A DNA stretch of 64,000 nt from a bacterium (GTDB taxonomy: Bacteria > Desulfobacterota > JAPLJL01): contig JAQTNV010000003.1 of the NCBI GenBank assembly GCA_028713675.1, positions 58,051-122,050 of the forward strand, given 5' to 3'. Every line of letters starts with the position of its first letter. Position 1 is the first letter of the stretch. Shown here piece by piece: positions 26,529 to 36,252 of this stretch. A program made the translations under genes and the position numbers. The notes under the pieces were generated by a model. The model did no database searches. It saw nothing but the letters and a program-made list of their open reading frames with translations, and had not been told where the DNA came from.

Positions 26529-27593
26529 ATGGGCTGGCCGGAAGAAAGAATAAACCGGGCTTTCCGGGTGGCGCAGGCGCGCAAGCTGGACGCCCTGCTT
26601 TTTTTCAGCCCGGAGTTTATAAACTATTTTTCCGGTTTCCGGGGCGAAGGCATCCTCGCGCTCGGGTCCGGGAAGGGATTCCTGGTTTCCGACGGAAGAT
26701 ATCTTACCCAGGCCCGGGAGGAAGCCCCGGAGTTCGAGTTCCGGCTTTCCCGGAGCTGGCTCTCCGGCACGGCGGAGCTGATCGGGGAAAAGGGCTTCGC
26801 GCGGGTGGGTTTTGAGGCCGAGGGAATTCCCTATATCGGTTTCCAGAGGTTAAAAGAACTTTCGCCGGGGTGGGAGCTTTGCCCCCTGGATGAGGAGCTG
26901 AAAAAACTGCGGATGGTGAAGGAACCGGGTGAGATCGAGAGGATCCGCCGGGCCCTCGCGATCGCGGAGCAGGCTTTTGAACAGATCCGTCCCCGGATCC
27001 GCTCCGGGGGCCGGGAGCGGGACATCGCCCTCGAATTCGAATACGCCGCCCGCCGCCTGGGCTCGGAAAACCTTCCCTTTGACCCAATCGTGGCCTCCGG
27101 ACCGCGGTCGGCCCTGCCCCACGCCATTCCTTCCGACCGGCTATTGGGAGAAGAGGAACTGATTATCGTGGATTACGGGGCCCGGGCGGAAGGATACGCC
27201 TCCGACCAGACCCGGACCGCCTGGCTCGGCAATGGCCGGGGCGGGCGGGAGGAAATCCGTATTTACCAGGCGGTCCAGGCCGCCCAGCGGGAGGCCATCG
27301 CCGCGGTCCGGCCGGGTGTGCCGGCCCGGGTTGTGGACCGCGCGGCGAGGGGCCGGATAGCCGCGGGGGGCTGGGGGGAATTTTTCCGCCATTCGACCGG
27401 GCACGGGGTCGGCCTGGCGGTGCACGAGGCGCCAACGATTTCAGAGGATTCGGACGTGATCCTGGAGCCGGGGATGGTTTTTACCATTGAACCGGGTATA
27501 TATATACCAGAACTGGGCGGGGTCAGGATTGAGGATATGGTCCTGGTTACCGCGGAAGGGGCGGAGGTACTTACCTCAATCCGCTCAGACTGA
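26529..27593 (+). CDS. Xaa-Pro aminopeptidase, M24B family
   Basis: 354 aa. N-terminal creatinase-like domain (LDALLFFSPEFINYFSGFRG), then the pita-bread metallopeptidase fold. Metal ligands visible: two Asp in IIVDYGARAEGYASDQTRT, His in FRHSTGHGVGLAVHEAP, Glu in MVFTIEPGIY and Glu in VRIEDMVLV. Removes N-terminal residues next to proline; cytoplasmic. Often found beside aroC/aroB or efp in other bacteria. ATG 26529 begins about 8 bases after a GGAAGG-like site. Confidence 0.92.
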   Translation: MGWPEERINRAFRVAQARKLDALLFFSPEFINYFSGFRGEGILALGSGKGFLVSDGRYLTQAREEAPEFEFRLSRSWLSGTAELIGEKGFARVGFEAEGIPYIGFQRLKELSPGWELCPLDEELKKLRMVKEPGEIERIRRALAIAEQAFEQIRPRIRSGGRERDIALEFEYAARRLGSENLPFDPIVASGPRSALPHAIPSDRLLGEEELIIVDYGARAEGYASDQTRTAWLGNGRGGREEIRIYQAVQAAQREAIAAVRPGVPARVVDRAARGRIAAGGWGEFFRHSTGHGVGLAVHEAPTISEDSDVILEPGMVFTIEPGIYIPELGGVRIEDMVLVTAEGAEVLTSIRSD

Positions 27594-27645
27594 TAAAATA
27601 ATAAATTGGCACTGGACTGAAAGTAATAAGCTGATTTAGGGAAAA

Positions 27646-30270
27646 ATGGCGATCGATAAAAACAAGATTCTTCAGAACGCCCAGAAGCTGATTCAAAAAC
27701 AGCAATGGGACAAGGCGCTGAAGGAATACAAGATCCTGGCGGAGGCCTTTCCCGGCGACCACGCCGTCCGGCTCAAGATCGGGGAGCTTTATTCCAAGCT
27801 GGGGCAGACAGACGCCGCGATCGAGGAACTCGTCCGGGTGGCCGAGAGCTACACCAAGACCGGGTTTTATTCCCGGGCGGTGGCGGTTTACAAGCAGGCC
27901 CTGAAGATGGACGAGTCCCGGGCCGACCTTTTCGTCAGCCTGGGAGACCTTTACCAGAAACTCCAGCTGACCCGCGAGGCGACCAGCCAGTTCCGGATCG
28001 CGGTCAACCACTTCGAAAAAGAGGGCAACAGCAAGGCGGCCCTGGATATCCTGAAGAAGATGGCCGAGATCGAACCGGCCGGACTGGGGACCCGGGCCAA
28101 GATCGCCGAACTCAATTTCAAGTCGGGCCACGAAAAGGAAGCGCGGGATGATTTCAAGAAGATCGCCGATGAGATCCGGAGCGAAGGACGGCAGGAGGAC
28201 CTGGTTCATTTCCTGGAGCGCGTGGTCAGCATCATTCCCGAAAGCAACGCGGAAGTGCTGGAGCTGGCCAAGATTTACGTCAAGCAAAATGAACCGGAAA
28301 AGGCCCTGTCCAGAATCAAGATCCTGATCGAGGGCGGACGCCGGGGCGAAGAGGTCCTGGCCACTTTGGCCGAGGCTTACCGGCTCCAGGGGAAGATGGA
28401 CCGGGTCAAATCCGTCTACAAGGAAATGCTGCGGCTCTTCAAGGACGAGGGCAATCAGCAGAAATTACAGGAAACCGCCGAAGCCGTCCTCAAGCTTGAT
28501 CCCAAGGATTTTGAGGCCCAGGAGGTGGTGGGGAAGAAAGCGGCCCCGGCGGGACCGCCGCGGGCGGCGGCTCCCGCCGCTCCCAAACCCGCTCCGCCTG
28601 CCCAGCCGCGGATCGCGCCCGTGACTCCGGCCGCCCCCAGCGCGGCCCGGAAGGCCCCCGCCCAGTCCGAAGCCGGGGCCGCCAGCCGTTATCTGACTGA
28701 AGCGGACATTTTTCTCAAATACGGCCTGAAGGATAAAGCCGTGGATTCCCTCCAGCAGGTGCTGAAGCGCGATCCCGGCAATGAATTGATCCGGAAGAAA
28801 CTGACCGAAATCCTGGGGGAAGCGCCCGCGGCGGGCCAACCGGCAGCCGCCGTTCCCGAGCCGCCCCGGGCCCCGGCCCCTCCCGCGCCCGCAAAAATCC
28901 CGGAAAAAGTCGAACCCGAGATCAGGCCGACCATCGATTTCCGTCTGCCTTCCGAGGAAGCGGTTCCGCCCCCGCCACCTGCGGCGGCCCCCGCCGGGCC
29001 GAAACCTGGAATTTCCGATGGAATGGAGATTGAATTTCCATCGGAAGGATTCATCAAGGGTCCGGAGGTGGAACTCCCGGCGCCGGAGGCGAAAGCCCCG
29101 GCCGCGGAAGCTCCGGCCGCCGCCATAGAGGAAGAGGTTGATTTTGACTCGGAGGAAAAACCCACGGAGCCCGCTCCGGCCCCCGAGATTTCCCTGACCC
29201 TCCCTGACCTGACCACCCCGACCCTCGACATCGGGGACAAAATCGGCGAAATCACCGCTCCCGCCGAACCGGAGGAGGAGACCGGCGGGGCCGCCGAAGT
29301 GGATGAAGAGCTGGATGAAGCCGAGTTTTACCTCCAGCAGGGTTTGCAGGACGAGGCGGTCAAAATTTACCAGCGCGTTCTGAAAATCAGGCCGGATGAA
29401 AAACGCGCCCTGGCCCGCCTCCAGGAGATTAAAAGCGGCGGGCCGGTTTCCGCTCCGGCCGAACCGGCATCAGCGCCGGATCTGCCTGACCAGCCGGACT
29501 CGTCAGGCTTGGCCCCCGAGGCGGCGGCCGCCCCCGCTTCTCCCGAAGAAGTTTTGAAAACCCAGGGCGATTCCTTTTTTACCGCGGAGCCGGCGGAAAG
29601 CCAGGAGGAAGGGTTCGACCTGGCCCACGAGTTGGAGGAAGAACTCGAGACCGAGGTGCCGGAACCGGCCGCGGCCGAGGACGGTCCCAGCTTCGACGAT
29701 ATTTTCAGCGAGTTCAAGAAGGGGGTGGAAAGGGAGATCAGCCTGGACGACACCCAGGCCCATTACGATCTCGGGATCGCCTACAAGGAGATGGGGCTTC
29801 TGGATGACGCCATCCAGGAACTGATGGTGGCCAAGTCCGATCCGGACAAGGAAGCCGACTGCTATAACCTCATCGGGATCATCTATTCCCAGAAGGGGAT
29901 GCAGGAAAAAGCCATCGAATTTTATATCAAGGGACTCCGGTCCCCCTCGATTTCGAAAACCGGGGCGATCGAATTGTCCTACGAACTGGGGGTGGCTTAC
30001 CAGGCCATCGGGAAGGCGCCGGAAGCCACGAAGGTTTTCGAACGGATCGCCCGCAATGACCCGGATTTCCGGGATGTCCAGGAGCGGCTGGCGGAGCTGA
30101 AGGGCGGAGCGCCCGCCGCGGCCGCGGCGGAAGAGGCGGCCCCGGAGGCTGAGGTTCCGGAAGCCGCACCGGTACCGGACGATGGAGCCGGCGACCGGGA
30201 ACGGGCGGAAGCGGAGCGCAGCGGAAAGGCCAAGGAGAAGGTTCGACAAAAAAAGATAAGTTTCGTATAA
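27646..30270 (+). CDS. Large TPR protein with Pro/Ala-rich linkers
   Basis: 874 aa. Residues 1-290 are TPR units (DKALKEYKILAEAFPGDHAV, LFVSLGDLYQKLQLTREATS, ILKKMAEIEPA). Two short TPR-type segments (about 350-390 and 555-590: AEFYLQQGLQDEAVKIYQRV) are separated by Pro/Ala/Glu-rich linkers, and a C-terminal TPR set follows (about 700-810: YDLGIAYKEMGLLDDAIQEL, YNLIGIIYSQKGMQEKAIEF). No signal peptide. A short word D patch (PDLPDQPDSSG, 29475-29510) lies in one linker. It resembles the first TPR gene in plan and precedes the ExeA-like ATPase by 55 bp. Confidence 0.82.
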   Translation: MAIDKNKILQNAQKLIQKQQWDKALKEYKILAEAFPGDHAVRLKIGELYSKLGQTDAAIEELVRVAESYTKTGFYSRAVAVYKQALKMDESRADLFVSLGDLYQKLQLTREATSQFRIAVNHFEKEGNSKAALDILKKMAEIEPAGLGTRAKIAELNFKSGHEKEARDDFKKIADEIRSEGRQEDLVHFLERVVSIIPESNAEVLELAKIYVKQNEPEKALSRIKILIEGGRRGEEVLATLAEAYRLQGKMDRVKSVYKEMLRLFKDEGNQQKLQETAEAVLKLDPKDFEAQEVVGKKAAPAGPPRAAAPAAPKPAPPAQPRIAPVTPAAPSAARKAPAQSEAGAASRYLTEADIFLKYGLKDKAVDSLQQVLKRDPGNELIRKKLTEILGEAPAAGQPAAAVPEPPRAPAPPAPAKIPEKVEPEIRPTIDFRLPSEEAVPPPPPAAAPAGPKPGISDGMEIEFPSEGFIKGPEVELPAPEAKAPAAEAPAAAIEEEVDFDSEEKPTEPAPAPEISLTLPDLTTPTLDIGDKIGEITAPAEPEEETGGAAEVDEELDEAEFYLQQGLQDEAVKIYQRVLKIRPDEKRALARLQEIKSGGPVSAPAEPASAPDLPDQPDSSGLAPEAAAAPASPEEVLKTQGDSFFTAEPAESQEEGFDLAHELEEELETEVPEPAAAEDGPSFDDIFSEFKKGVEREISLDDTQAHYDLGIAYKEMGLLDDAIQELMVAKSDPDKEADCYNLIGIIYSQKGMQEKAIEFYIKGLRSPSISKTGAIELSYELGVAYQAIGKAPEATKVFERIARNDPDFRDVQERLAELKGGAPAAAAAEEAAPEAEVPEAAPVPDDGAGDRERAEAERSGKAKEKVRQKKISFV

Positions 30271-30325
30271 TCTTCCCGGTCCGGCTGAAGAACCGGCCGG
30301 CGAGTCCTAGCAGCCAGGGGGTATC

Positions 30326-31654
30326 ATGGATTACCTAGAATTTTTCGGATTGAATAAAGAACCGTTCTCGAACGCCCCGGACGTGCGCTTTTATTACAAC
30401 AGCGCGCAACATCAGAAAGCCATGCTCCGTCTCCAATACGCGGTGGATTCCATGAAGGGATTCGCGATTCTCATCGGCGATATCGGCACCGGGAAAACCA
30501 CCCTGGCCCGGATGATGCTGGACGCCCTGCCCGAGGAAGCCTATGAGTCCGCGCTCCTGGTGATTATCCATTCCGGGATCACCGCGGACTGGCTCCTGAA
30601 AAAAATCGCGCTGCAGCTGGGGGTGGAGGATCCCTCCGACGAAAAGCTCAAGGTCTTGAACCAGATTTACGGCCGCCTGATGGAACTCGACCAGCAGGGG
30701 AAAAAGGCCGTGGTCCTGGTGGACGAGGCCCAGATGCTGAAATCCCGCGAGCTGATGGAGGAATTCCGGGGCCTTTCCAACCTGGAGGTTCCGGGGCGCA
30801 AGCTGATCACCTTTGTCTTCTTCGGACTCCCGGAAATCGAGGAAAATCTCAAGCTGGATCCGCCCCTCCTGCAGCGGGTGGCCTTGAAATACCGGCTCGA
30901 GCCCCTGAACGAGGATTCCACCGACGCCTATATCCGCCACCGCCTGCGGATTTCCGGGAGCAACGACTGTTTCTTCACCCCGGAGGCGATCAGCGCCGTT
31001 CATATCTTTTCCCGGGGAATCCCGCGGATGATCAACACGATTTCCGACAACGCCCTGTTTGAAGCCTACCTGATGAAGGACCGGACGGTGAACCAGGAAG
31101 TGATCGAAAACGTGGCCCGGGACCTGGGGCTCTTTGAAGTGGAAAAAGCCAAGGGTCCGGAGGATCGTTCCCGGGCCGCGGCTCCCAAGCCGCAAGCCCC
31201 GGCCGAAGAAGTGCCGACAGAGGAAGCCCCGGAAGAAATCCAGACCCTGACGGAAGAGGAAGCGCCGGCCCCGGTAGAAGAAGCCCCGGCCGAAAACACG
31301 GCGGTGCCGGAAGAAAAAGCCGAGGTCGAGGACCTGATCCGGGAACTGGAGGCGGAATCCAAGGGGGCCCAGCAGGAAACGGAGGAGGTCCCGGAACCCA
31401 AGCCCCAGCCCCGGCTGAAGGAAGTCGCTCCACCGCCGGCCGCGAAGGAACCCACCGTCCGGGAAAAAGCTCCGATCCCGAGCAGGACACCTGCTCCTCC
31501 GAAGGCGGCGCCGGCTCCCCCGGCGGCGCAGGCCAAACCGGCCGCTCCCGAGGCCAAGAAACCGGAACCGAAGAAGCCGGAGCCCAAAAAGAAGGAAGAA
31601 CCAGAGGTCATTGACGATATCGACAAGCTTCTGGAAAGTCTGGAAAATAAGTAA
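30326..31654 (+). CDS. ExeA/GspA-like AAA ATPase with Pro/Glu-rich tail
   Basis: 442 aa. Starts with the ExeA signature YLEFFGLNKEPFSNAPDVRF, then Walker A (GDIGTGKTTLAR), Walker B (KKAVVLVDEAQML) and the sensor region (ELMEEFRGLSNLEVPGRKLI). Residues about 290-420 are a Pro/Ala/Glu-rich, probably disordered tail ending in an acidic stretch (IDDIDKLLESLENK). ExeA-type ATPases work with GspB in secretin insertion and appear in many deltaproteobacterial exopolysaccharide and pilus loci. Unlike Aeromonas ExeA, no membrane helix or peptidoglycan-binding domain is seen. Confidence 0.85.
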   Translation: MDYLEFFGLNKEPFSNAPDVRFYYNSAQHQKAMLRLQYAVDSMKGFAILIGDIGTGKTTLARMMLDALPEEAYESALLVIIHSGITADWLLKKIALQLGVEDPSDEKLKVLNQIYGRLMELDQQGKKAVVLVDEAQMLKSRELMEEFRGLSNLEVPGRKLITFVFFGLPEIEENLKLDPPLLQRVALKYRLEPLNEDSTDAYIRHRLRISGSNDCFFTPEAISAVHIFSRGIPRMINTISDNALFEAYLMKDRTVNQEVIENVARDLGLFEVEKAKGPEDRSRAAAPKPQAPAEEVPTEEAPEEIQTLTEEEAPAPVEEAPAENTAVPEEKAEVEDLIRELEAESKGAQQETEEVPEPKPQPRLKEVAPPPAAKEPTVREKAPIPSRTPAPPKAAPAPPAAQAKPAAPEAKKPEPKKPEPKKKEEPEVIDDIDKLLESLENK

Positions 31655-31680
31655 ACCAGAGGCACCTAGACAGGATTTAA

Positions 31681-31755
<75 letters not shown>

Positions 31756-32232
31756 TTTTTTTGTTCTTTCGAAAAAATTTTGGCAGATGTTATTTTCAGG
31801 TCTATGGATAAGCCTTCGCTCCCAAAACAATTATCTTTTTCCCGAAAACGCCGGCGACCGACTCCTTCGCCTTTGCTCAGGACAAGCCGCGGGGGCTGAG
31901 GCCGTCAGCATGCGAATGTCATTCTGAACCGAAGGCGAAGAATCTAAACCAGGGAAAATCAGGGTTTTGGTTCGCTTCGGTTTACCCATAGACATGTTTG
32001 CTCGTAAATTTTTTTCGAAAGAATCCAATTTTTTCCGCAAGTATTTTCTTCCCCTCCTCACGTTTCAGGATTTTTGCTTTTAGCATTAACCCGAAAATTG
32101 CATTAGAACGGCAATTTTCGTCTGCAAGACCGCCGATGAAATTATTGGCGGGGTAAACCCCGCCCCGCTCAAGCGGAGGCGGCCCCTTGGGTAAATTCCT
32201 CATCCTGAGGAATTTGGGTTAAAATTCAAAGA
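31756..32232. repeat. 477-bp gap of nested interspersed repeats after tRNA-Gly
   Basis: No gene is supported. Visible pieces: ccttcgcctttgctcaggac (31863), tgtcattctgaaccgaaggc followed by gaagaatct (31918-31947), a ggcggggtaaaccccgcc hairpin (32147-32164) joined to cgctcaagcgg, and catcctgaggaatttgggtt (32201). Each piece looks like a different short repeat family. Some of this DNA would include the promoter of tamB. Confidence 0.6.
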
Positions 32233-35200
32233 ATGACGATGCCGGGGAAGAACATAAAAATCGGATCCAAAGCCAGATTTATCGGCTGGATGATTCTGGC
32301 GGTGATGGTGATTCTCGCCCTGGTATATTTGTATTACACCCCCCTCAAGGTTCCCGTCCGCCTGGCCCGGCTGGGAGAGACACTGATTAAACGGACCCTG
32401 GGCACGCAGGTGGTTTTCAAACAGGTCCGGATCAGTCTTTTCCATCCCCGGGTCATCATTCAAGGCCTGGAAATTCCGGAGATCCGGATCAGTTCCCTTC
32501 CGGCCCGGGGCTGGCTGGAAGTGGAAGAGGCGATTTTCGAACCCGATCCCCTGCAGATTTTCGGAGGCAAATTAAGTTTCGGCCGGGTTACCCTGACCGC
32601 CCCCCAGCTCTGGCTGAAAGTGGAGGGAGCGGCCCCCGCCGGCCGCGAAAAGATAGATTGGGGCAAAATCCGGATTCCCCGGCAATCCTGGGTCGGGCGG
32701 GTTCTGATTAAAGCGGGGAGAATCCAGATTTCCTGGCCGGAAAAGGAATTTTTCCTGCAGACCGACGCCCTGGATCTCGATCTTTCCTTCCCGGGACTCT
32801 CGCGGAACGGCCGGATCTTGCTCTCCGACCGGGGAGGGAAAATCGAGCTTTTCGGGAAGACTTCCTCTCTGGACGCCTTCGACCTGACGGCGGGTTTTTC
32901 CCGAAACAGCATCCGGCTGGAAAAAATTTCCCTGGCCACCGGCCTGGGCGAACTGACCGGTTCCGGGAAATGGAACAATGGCAGCGGGTCGGTCCTGGCC
33001 GAAGGTGATTTCCAGGGCCGGATCCCGGCCGAGCTTTTCCGCGGGGACAGTCAGCGGAACGATCTCGGCGGTTATCTCGCTTTCCAGGGGCGGGGGAAGT
33101 GGGAAGGGGAGAAGTGGCGGATCAATTCCTCTTTCCCCGGTTCCCGCCTGGAATGGTCCGGCCTGGGCCTGCTTTTCCGGGGCGGGGAAGTCGAGGTCCA
33201 GCCGGGAAATATCACATTTTCCAATCTGCGCCTGGGGATCTACCCTGTCGAGGTTTCTCCGGCGGCCTCGGGCCGGCCCCCGGAGGAAAGGATTCCCCTG
33301 GGCGAACTGGGGGTCAGCGGCAGTTTTCAAATCGAGGATCCCCATGTTTTTTCCGGTGCGTTGAAGCTTTCGGACTTGAACGTTTCCGAAATCGTCGCCT
33401 CCTTTCCGGGGCGGAAAACGGAAGCCGCGAGACATTATCTGGATAATATCGGGGCGGTCCAGGGTGATTTCCGGGTTCACGGTTCCTTTCCGGACGGGAT
33501 AATCCGGCTGGACTCGATTTCCCTCCAGGGGGACAACGACCTGAACATTCTTTCGGGAGTGAAAGGCTGGGAACTGGTCAGCCTCCAATCCGGATTTTCC
33601 TGGAAAGGCCAGGTTTTCAACCTGGAAAAAATCACCATTGTATCTTCCTCAACCAGGATCGAAGGCCGCGGCTCACTCACCGCCCGGGGAGAAACCGGCC
33701 TGGAATTAACGGCGGATCCCTTTGATCTTTCCGGGCTCGGTAATCTGCTGGGGTGGGAAATGGCGGGGACCGGACAGGTGAAGGGACAACTCACCGGGAC
33801 CCTTTCGGAACCGGTTTTTTCCGGCCAGGTCCAGCTGGCCCAGGTTAGGGTGGGTGGCGCCCGGCTCGGCACGGTCAGCGGCGAGCTGTCCTGGAATAAA
33901 GCGGAAGGCTTGAACGCCACGCGCCTCGAGGTCCGGCCGCCGGGCCCGGGCGGGGAAGTGATCCTGGTCGGAAGGCTGGGCCCGGAGGCTTGCAACCTTT
34001 CCCTTTGGGGCGACCGGGTGGACCTGGGAGAGGTTTTCCCGGGGGAAAAAGAGATTACCGGGCTGGCCTCGGGGAAGGTTTTTTTATCCGGAAAACTGAC
34101 GGAGCTTTCCGGCGGGGGCAGGATCAAGATCCAGGAAGGGACCGGCCTGATTGCCGGGACCAAGGTCGGTTTTGAAGCGCTGGAGGCCTCCTTCACGGTG
34201 GAAAAAGGGGATGTGATCCTGGAGGACCTGACCATTTCCCAGGGGGGAGGTCGGGTCAGCGTCACGGGACGGTTCAATTCGCGCCGGCAGGACGTGGATC
34301 TGGCGATCAAAGGCCAGGCGCTTGATCCCGAGCGTTTTCCCTTCTGGTTTAAACAGTTGAAAAATTGGGGTATCTCCGCCGCGGGACCGCTCGAGATCCA
34401 GGGCCGGATCAAGGGGCTGGTCGGGGCCGAGCCGGACCTGCAGGGGGAGGTAGGATTTAAGGTCCGGCAGGTTTTCCTGGGCAGAGCCGAGGGGGAGGAA
34501 CTGACCCTGGATTTTCTTTTCCGGGGCCGGGAGGTGGAATGGCGGGGACAGATCCCGGGGCTAGCCAGCCGGGGCATGGTGGTGCTCGGGGAAGGATTCC
34601 CCCTGAACGGAACCCTGGAATTCTCCGGGCTGGACCTGGGCCCGTGGCTTTCCCATGCCCTGCAGACGGATGGGATGAAGGGAAAAATCCAAGGCACGGT
34701 TTCCCTCTCGACCCGGCTTTCCGGTCCGGGGGGCCTGACCGTAGCCGCGGAAATTTCCTCCCTGAGCATCGGCAGGGCGGGTTATTATCTCGAGAACCGG
34801 GAGCCGATCCGGATTTCCCGCGGGGTGTCCGGCTGGGAGCTCAGCGGGCTTAATTTTGCCGCGGTTTCCGCCGTGCAGAAGGGTGAGGCGGGGAACACCG
34901 GCAGCCTGACCGTGCGTCAGCGGGGGGAGAACCTGGAAATCGCCGGGGACCTGGATCTTTATTGGATCGTGCCTTTCTGGTCCGGCTTGAAAAGCGGTTC
35001 CGGCCCGGTGACCTTTCAGATGAAAATAGGGAAAGCGGGCTGGGGCGGGCAGGCCGACCTGAAAAAAGCCACGATCCTGCTTTCCTATTTCCCGCAAAAA
35101 ATCGATGAGGTCAGCGGCGCTCTTACCTTCAATCAGGATGAATTCAAATGGGAAAACCTGGCCGGGAAACTGGGCGGGGGAAACTTTGAATCAGCCGGGA

Positions 35201-36234
35201 GCGTTTTTCTTTCCAGCCCGGTTTTGCTGGATTTAAGTTTCCGGCTCCGCGGGGTCCGGTTGGAAACGGTCTCCTGGCTGCCGATGCAGGTGCTCGGCGA
35301 CCTCCGCCTTTCCGGCGAGGCCCGGGCCCTGACCCTTTCCGGGAACGTGGAAGTGGCCCAGGCGGTGGTGACCCGCGAGATTAATTTCAGCCTGATCGCC
35401 CAGCGTTTTCACACCCGGAAATACCAGCCGACCGCGGGGGGGGAGGGCAAGCCGCCGCTTTCCTTCAATATCCATATCCGGTCGGAAAAGGGGATTACCA
35501 TTTCCAACAGCTACGCCGAAGCGAGCCTCGGGGGAGAGGTTGATCTCCGGGGCAATATTTGGAACCCGGAACTCCACGGGTCACTGGAAACGAGTTCCGG
35601 AAAGATATTTTTCCGGGACAATACTTTTACCCTGATCTCGGCCCGGATTGATTTTATTGAATCCGCCCAGGCCGCCAATGGGATTGATCCCCTGATCGAA
35701 GTCTTGGCCCAGATCAACGAGGAAGACATGAGCGTGAAGGGGAAACTGAGCAAGATCACGCTGCAGACCACCGGGCCGCTCTCCGATCTGAAGGTCAGCC
35801 TGAGCTCCGATCCGTCCCGGGATGAAGCGGATATTTTGAGTTTCCTGGCCTATGGGGTCTTCCTCGAGGATCTCAGGGGTAAGGGGGGTGGCCTCACCGC
35901 GATGGAAGCCGGCTCGCTGGTGGTAGGGAAGGCCATTGGACCCTTGGAAGGGAAACTGGCCAAACTGACGCGGATCGATCAGGTCAGGATCGAGCCGGCT
36001 TTTTCCGAGTCAACCAATACCACCTTGCCCCGGCTCCTGATGAAAAAAAAGCTGGGGGAGGATCTGGATCTGATCTACACCACCGAGATCGGGGGCTCGT
36101 TGAACCGGAAATTCACGGCCAATTATCGCCTGACGGATTGGGTTTCCTGGGGGTTAAAGTGGGATAATGAAGAAAGCCAGGACCGTTACGGTAATATCGG
36201 GACGGATTTGAGGGTCAGGATACCCTTTCAATAA
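32233..36234 (+). CDS. tamB: TamB-like translocation/lipid transport protein
   Basis: 1333 aa. One N-terminal signal anchor (FIGWMILAVMVILALVYLYY, about residues 16-35), then an AsmA-like start (VRLARLGETLIKRTLGTQVV) and a very long run of beta-strand repeats. The C-terminal TamB/DUF490 domain is clear: ISARIDFIESAQAANGIDPL, DEADILSFLAYGVFLEDLRG and the closing YRLTDWVSWGLKWDNEES. TamB spans the periplasm and moves phospholipids or assists outer-membrane assembly with an Omp85 partner, which is the next gene 18 bp downstream. Confidence 0.93.
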   Translation: MTMPGKNIKIGSKARFIGWMILAVMVILALVYLYYTPLKVPVRLARLGETLIKRTLGTQVVFKQVRISLFHPRVIIQGLEIPEIRISSLPARGWLEVEEAIFEPDPLQIFGGKLSFGRVTLTAPQLWLKVEGAAPAGREKIDWGKIRIPRQSWVGRVLIKAGRIQISWPEKEFFLQTDALDLDLSFPGLSRNGRILLSDRGGKIELFGKTSSLDAFDLTAGFSRNSIRLEKISLATGLGELTGSGKWNNGSGSVLAEGDFQGRIPAELFRGDSQRNDLGGYLAFQGRGKWEGEKWRINSSFPGSRLEWSGLGLLFRGGEVEVQPGNITFSNLRLGIYPVEVSPAASGRPPEERIPLGELGVSGSFQIEDPHVFSGALKLSDLNVSEIVASFPGRKTEAARHYLDNIGAVQGDFRVHGSFPDGIIRLDSISLQGDNDLNILSGVKGWELVSLQSGFSWKGQVFNLEKITIVSSSTRIEGRGSLTARGETGLELTADPFDLSGLGNLLGWEMAGTGQVKGQLTGTLSEPVFSGQVQLAQVRVGGARLGTVSGELSWNKAEGLNATRLEVRPPGPGGEVILVGRLGPEACNLSLWGDRVDLGEVFPGEKEITGLASGKVFLSGKLTELSGGGRIKIQEGTGLIAGTKVGFEALEASFTVEKGDVILEDLTISQGGGRVSVTGRFNSRRQDVDLAIKGQALDPERFPFWFKQLKNWGISAAGPLEIQGRIKGLVGAEPDLQGEVGFKVRQVFLGRAEGEELTLDFLFRGREVEWRGQIPGLASRGMVVLGEGFPLNGTLEFSGLDLGPWLSHALQTDGMKGKIQGTVSLSTRLSGPGGLTVAAEISSLSIGRAGYYLENREPIRISRGVSGWELSGLNFAAVSAVQKGEAGNTGSLTVRQRGENLEIAGDLDLYWIVPFWSGLKSGSGPVTFQMKIGKAGWGGQADLKKATILLSYFPQKIDEVSGALTFNQDEFKWENLAGKLGGGNFESAGSVFLSSPVLLDLSFRLRGVRLETVSWLPMQVLGDLRLSGEARALTLSGNVEVAQAVVTREINFSLIAQRFHTRKYQPTAGGEGKPPLSFNIHIRSEKGITISNSYAEASLGGEVDLRGNIWNPELHGSLETSSGKIFFRDNTFTLISARIDFIESAQAANGIDPLIEVLAQINEEDMSVKGKLSKITLQTTGPLSDLKVSLSSDPSRDEADILSFLAYGVFLEDLRGKGGGLTAMEAGSLVVGKAIGPLEGKLAKLTRIDQVRIEPAFSESTNTTLPRLLMKKKLGEDLDLIYTTEIGGSLNRKFTANYRLTDWVSWGLKWDNEESQDRYGNIGTDLRVRIPFQ

Positions 36235-36252
36235 GAACCGGATAACCACATT

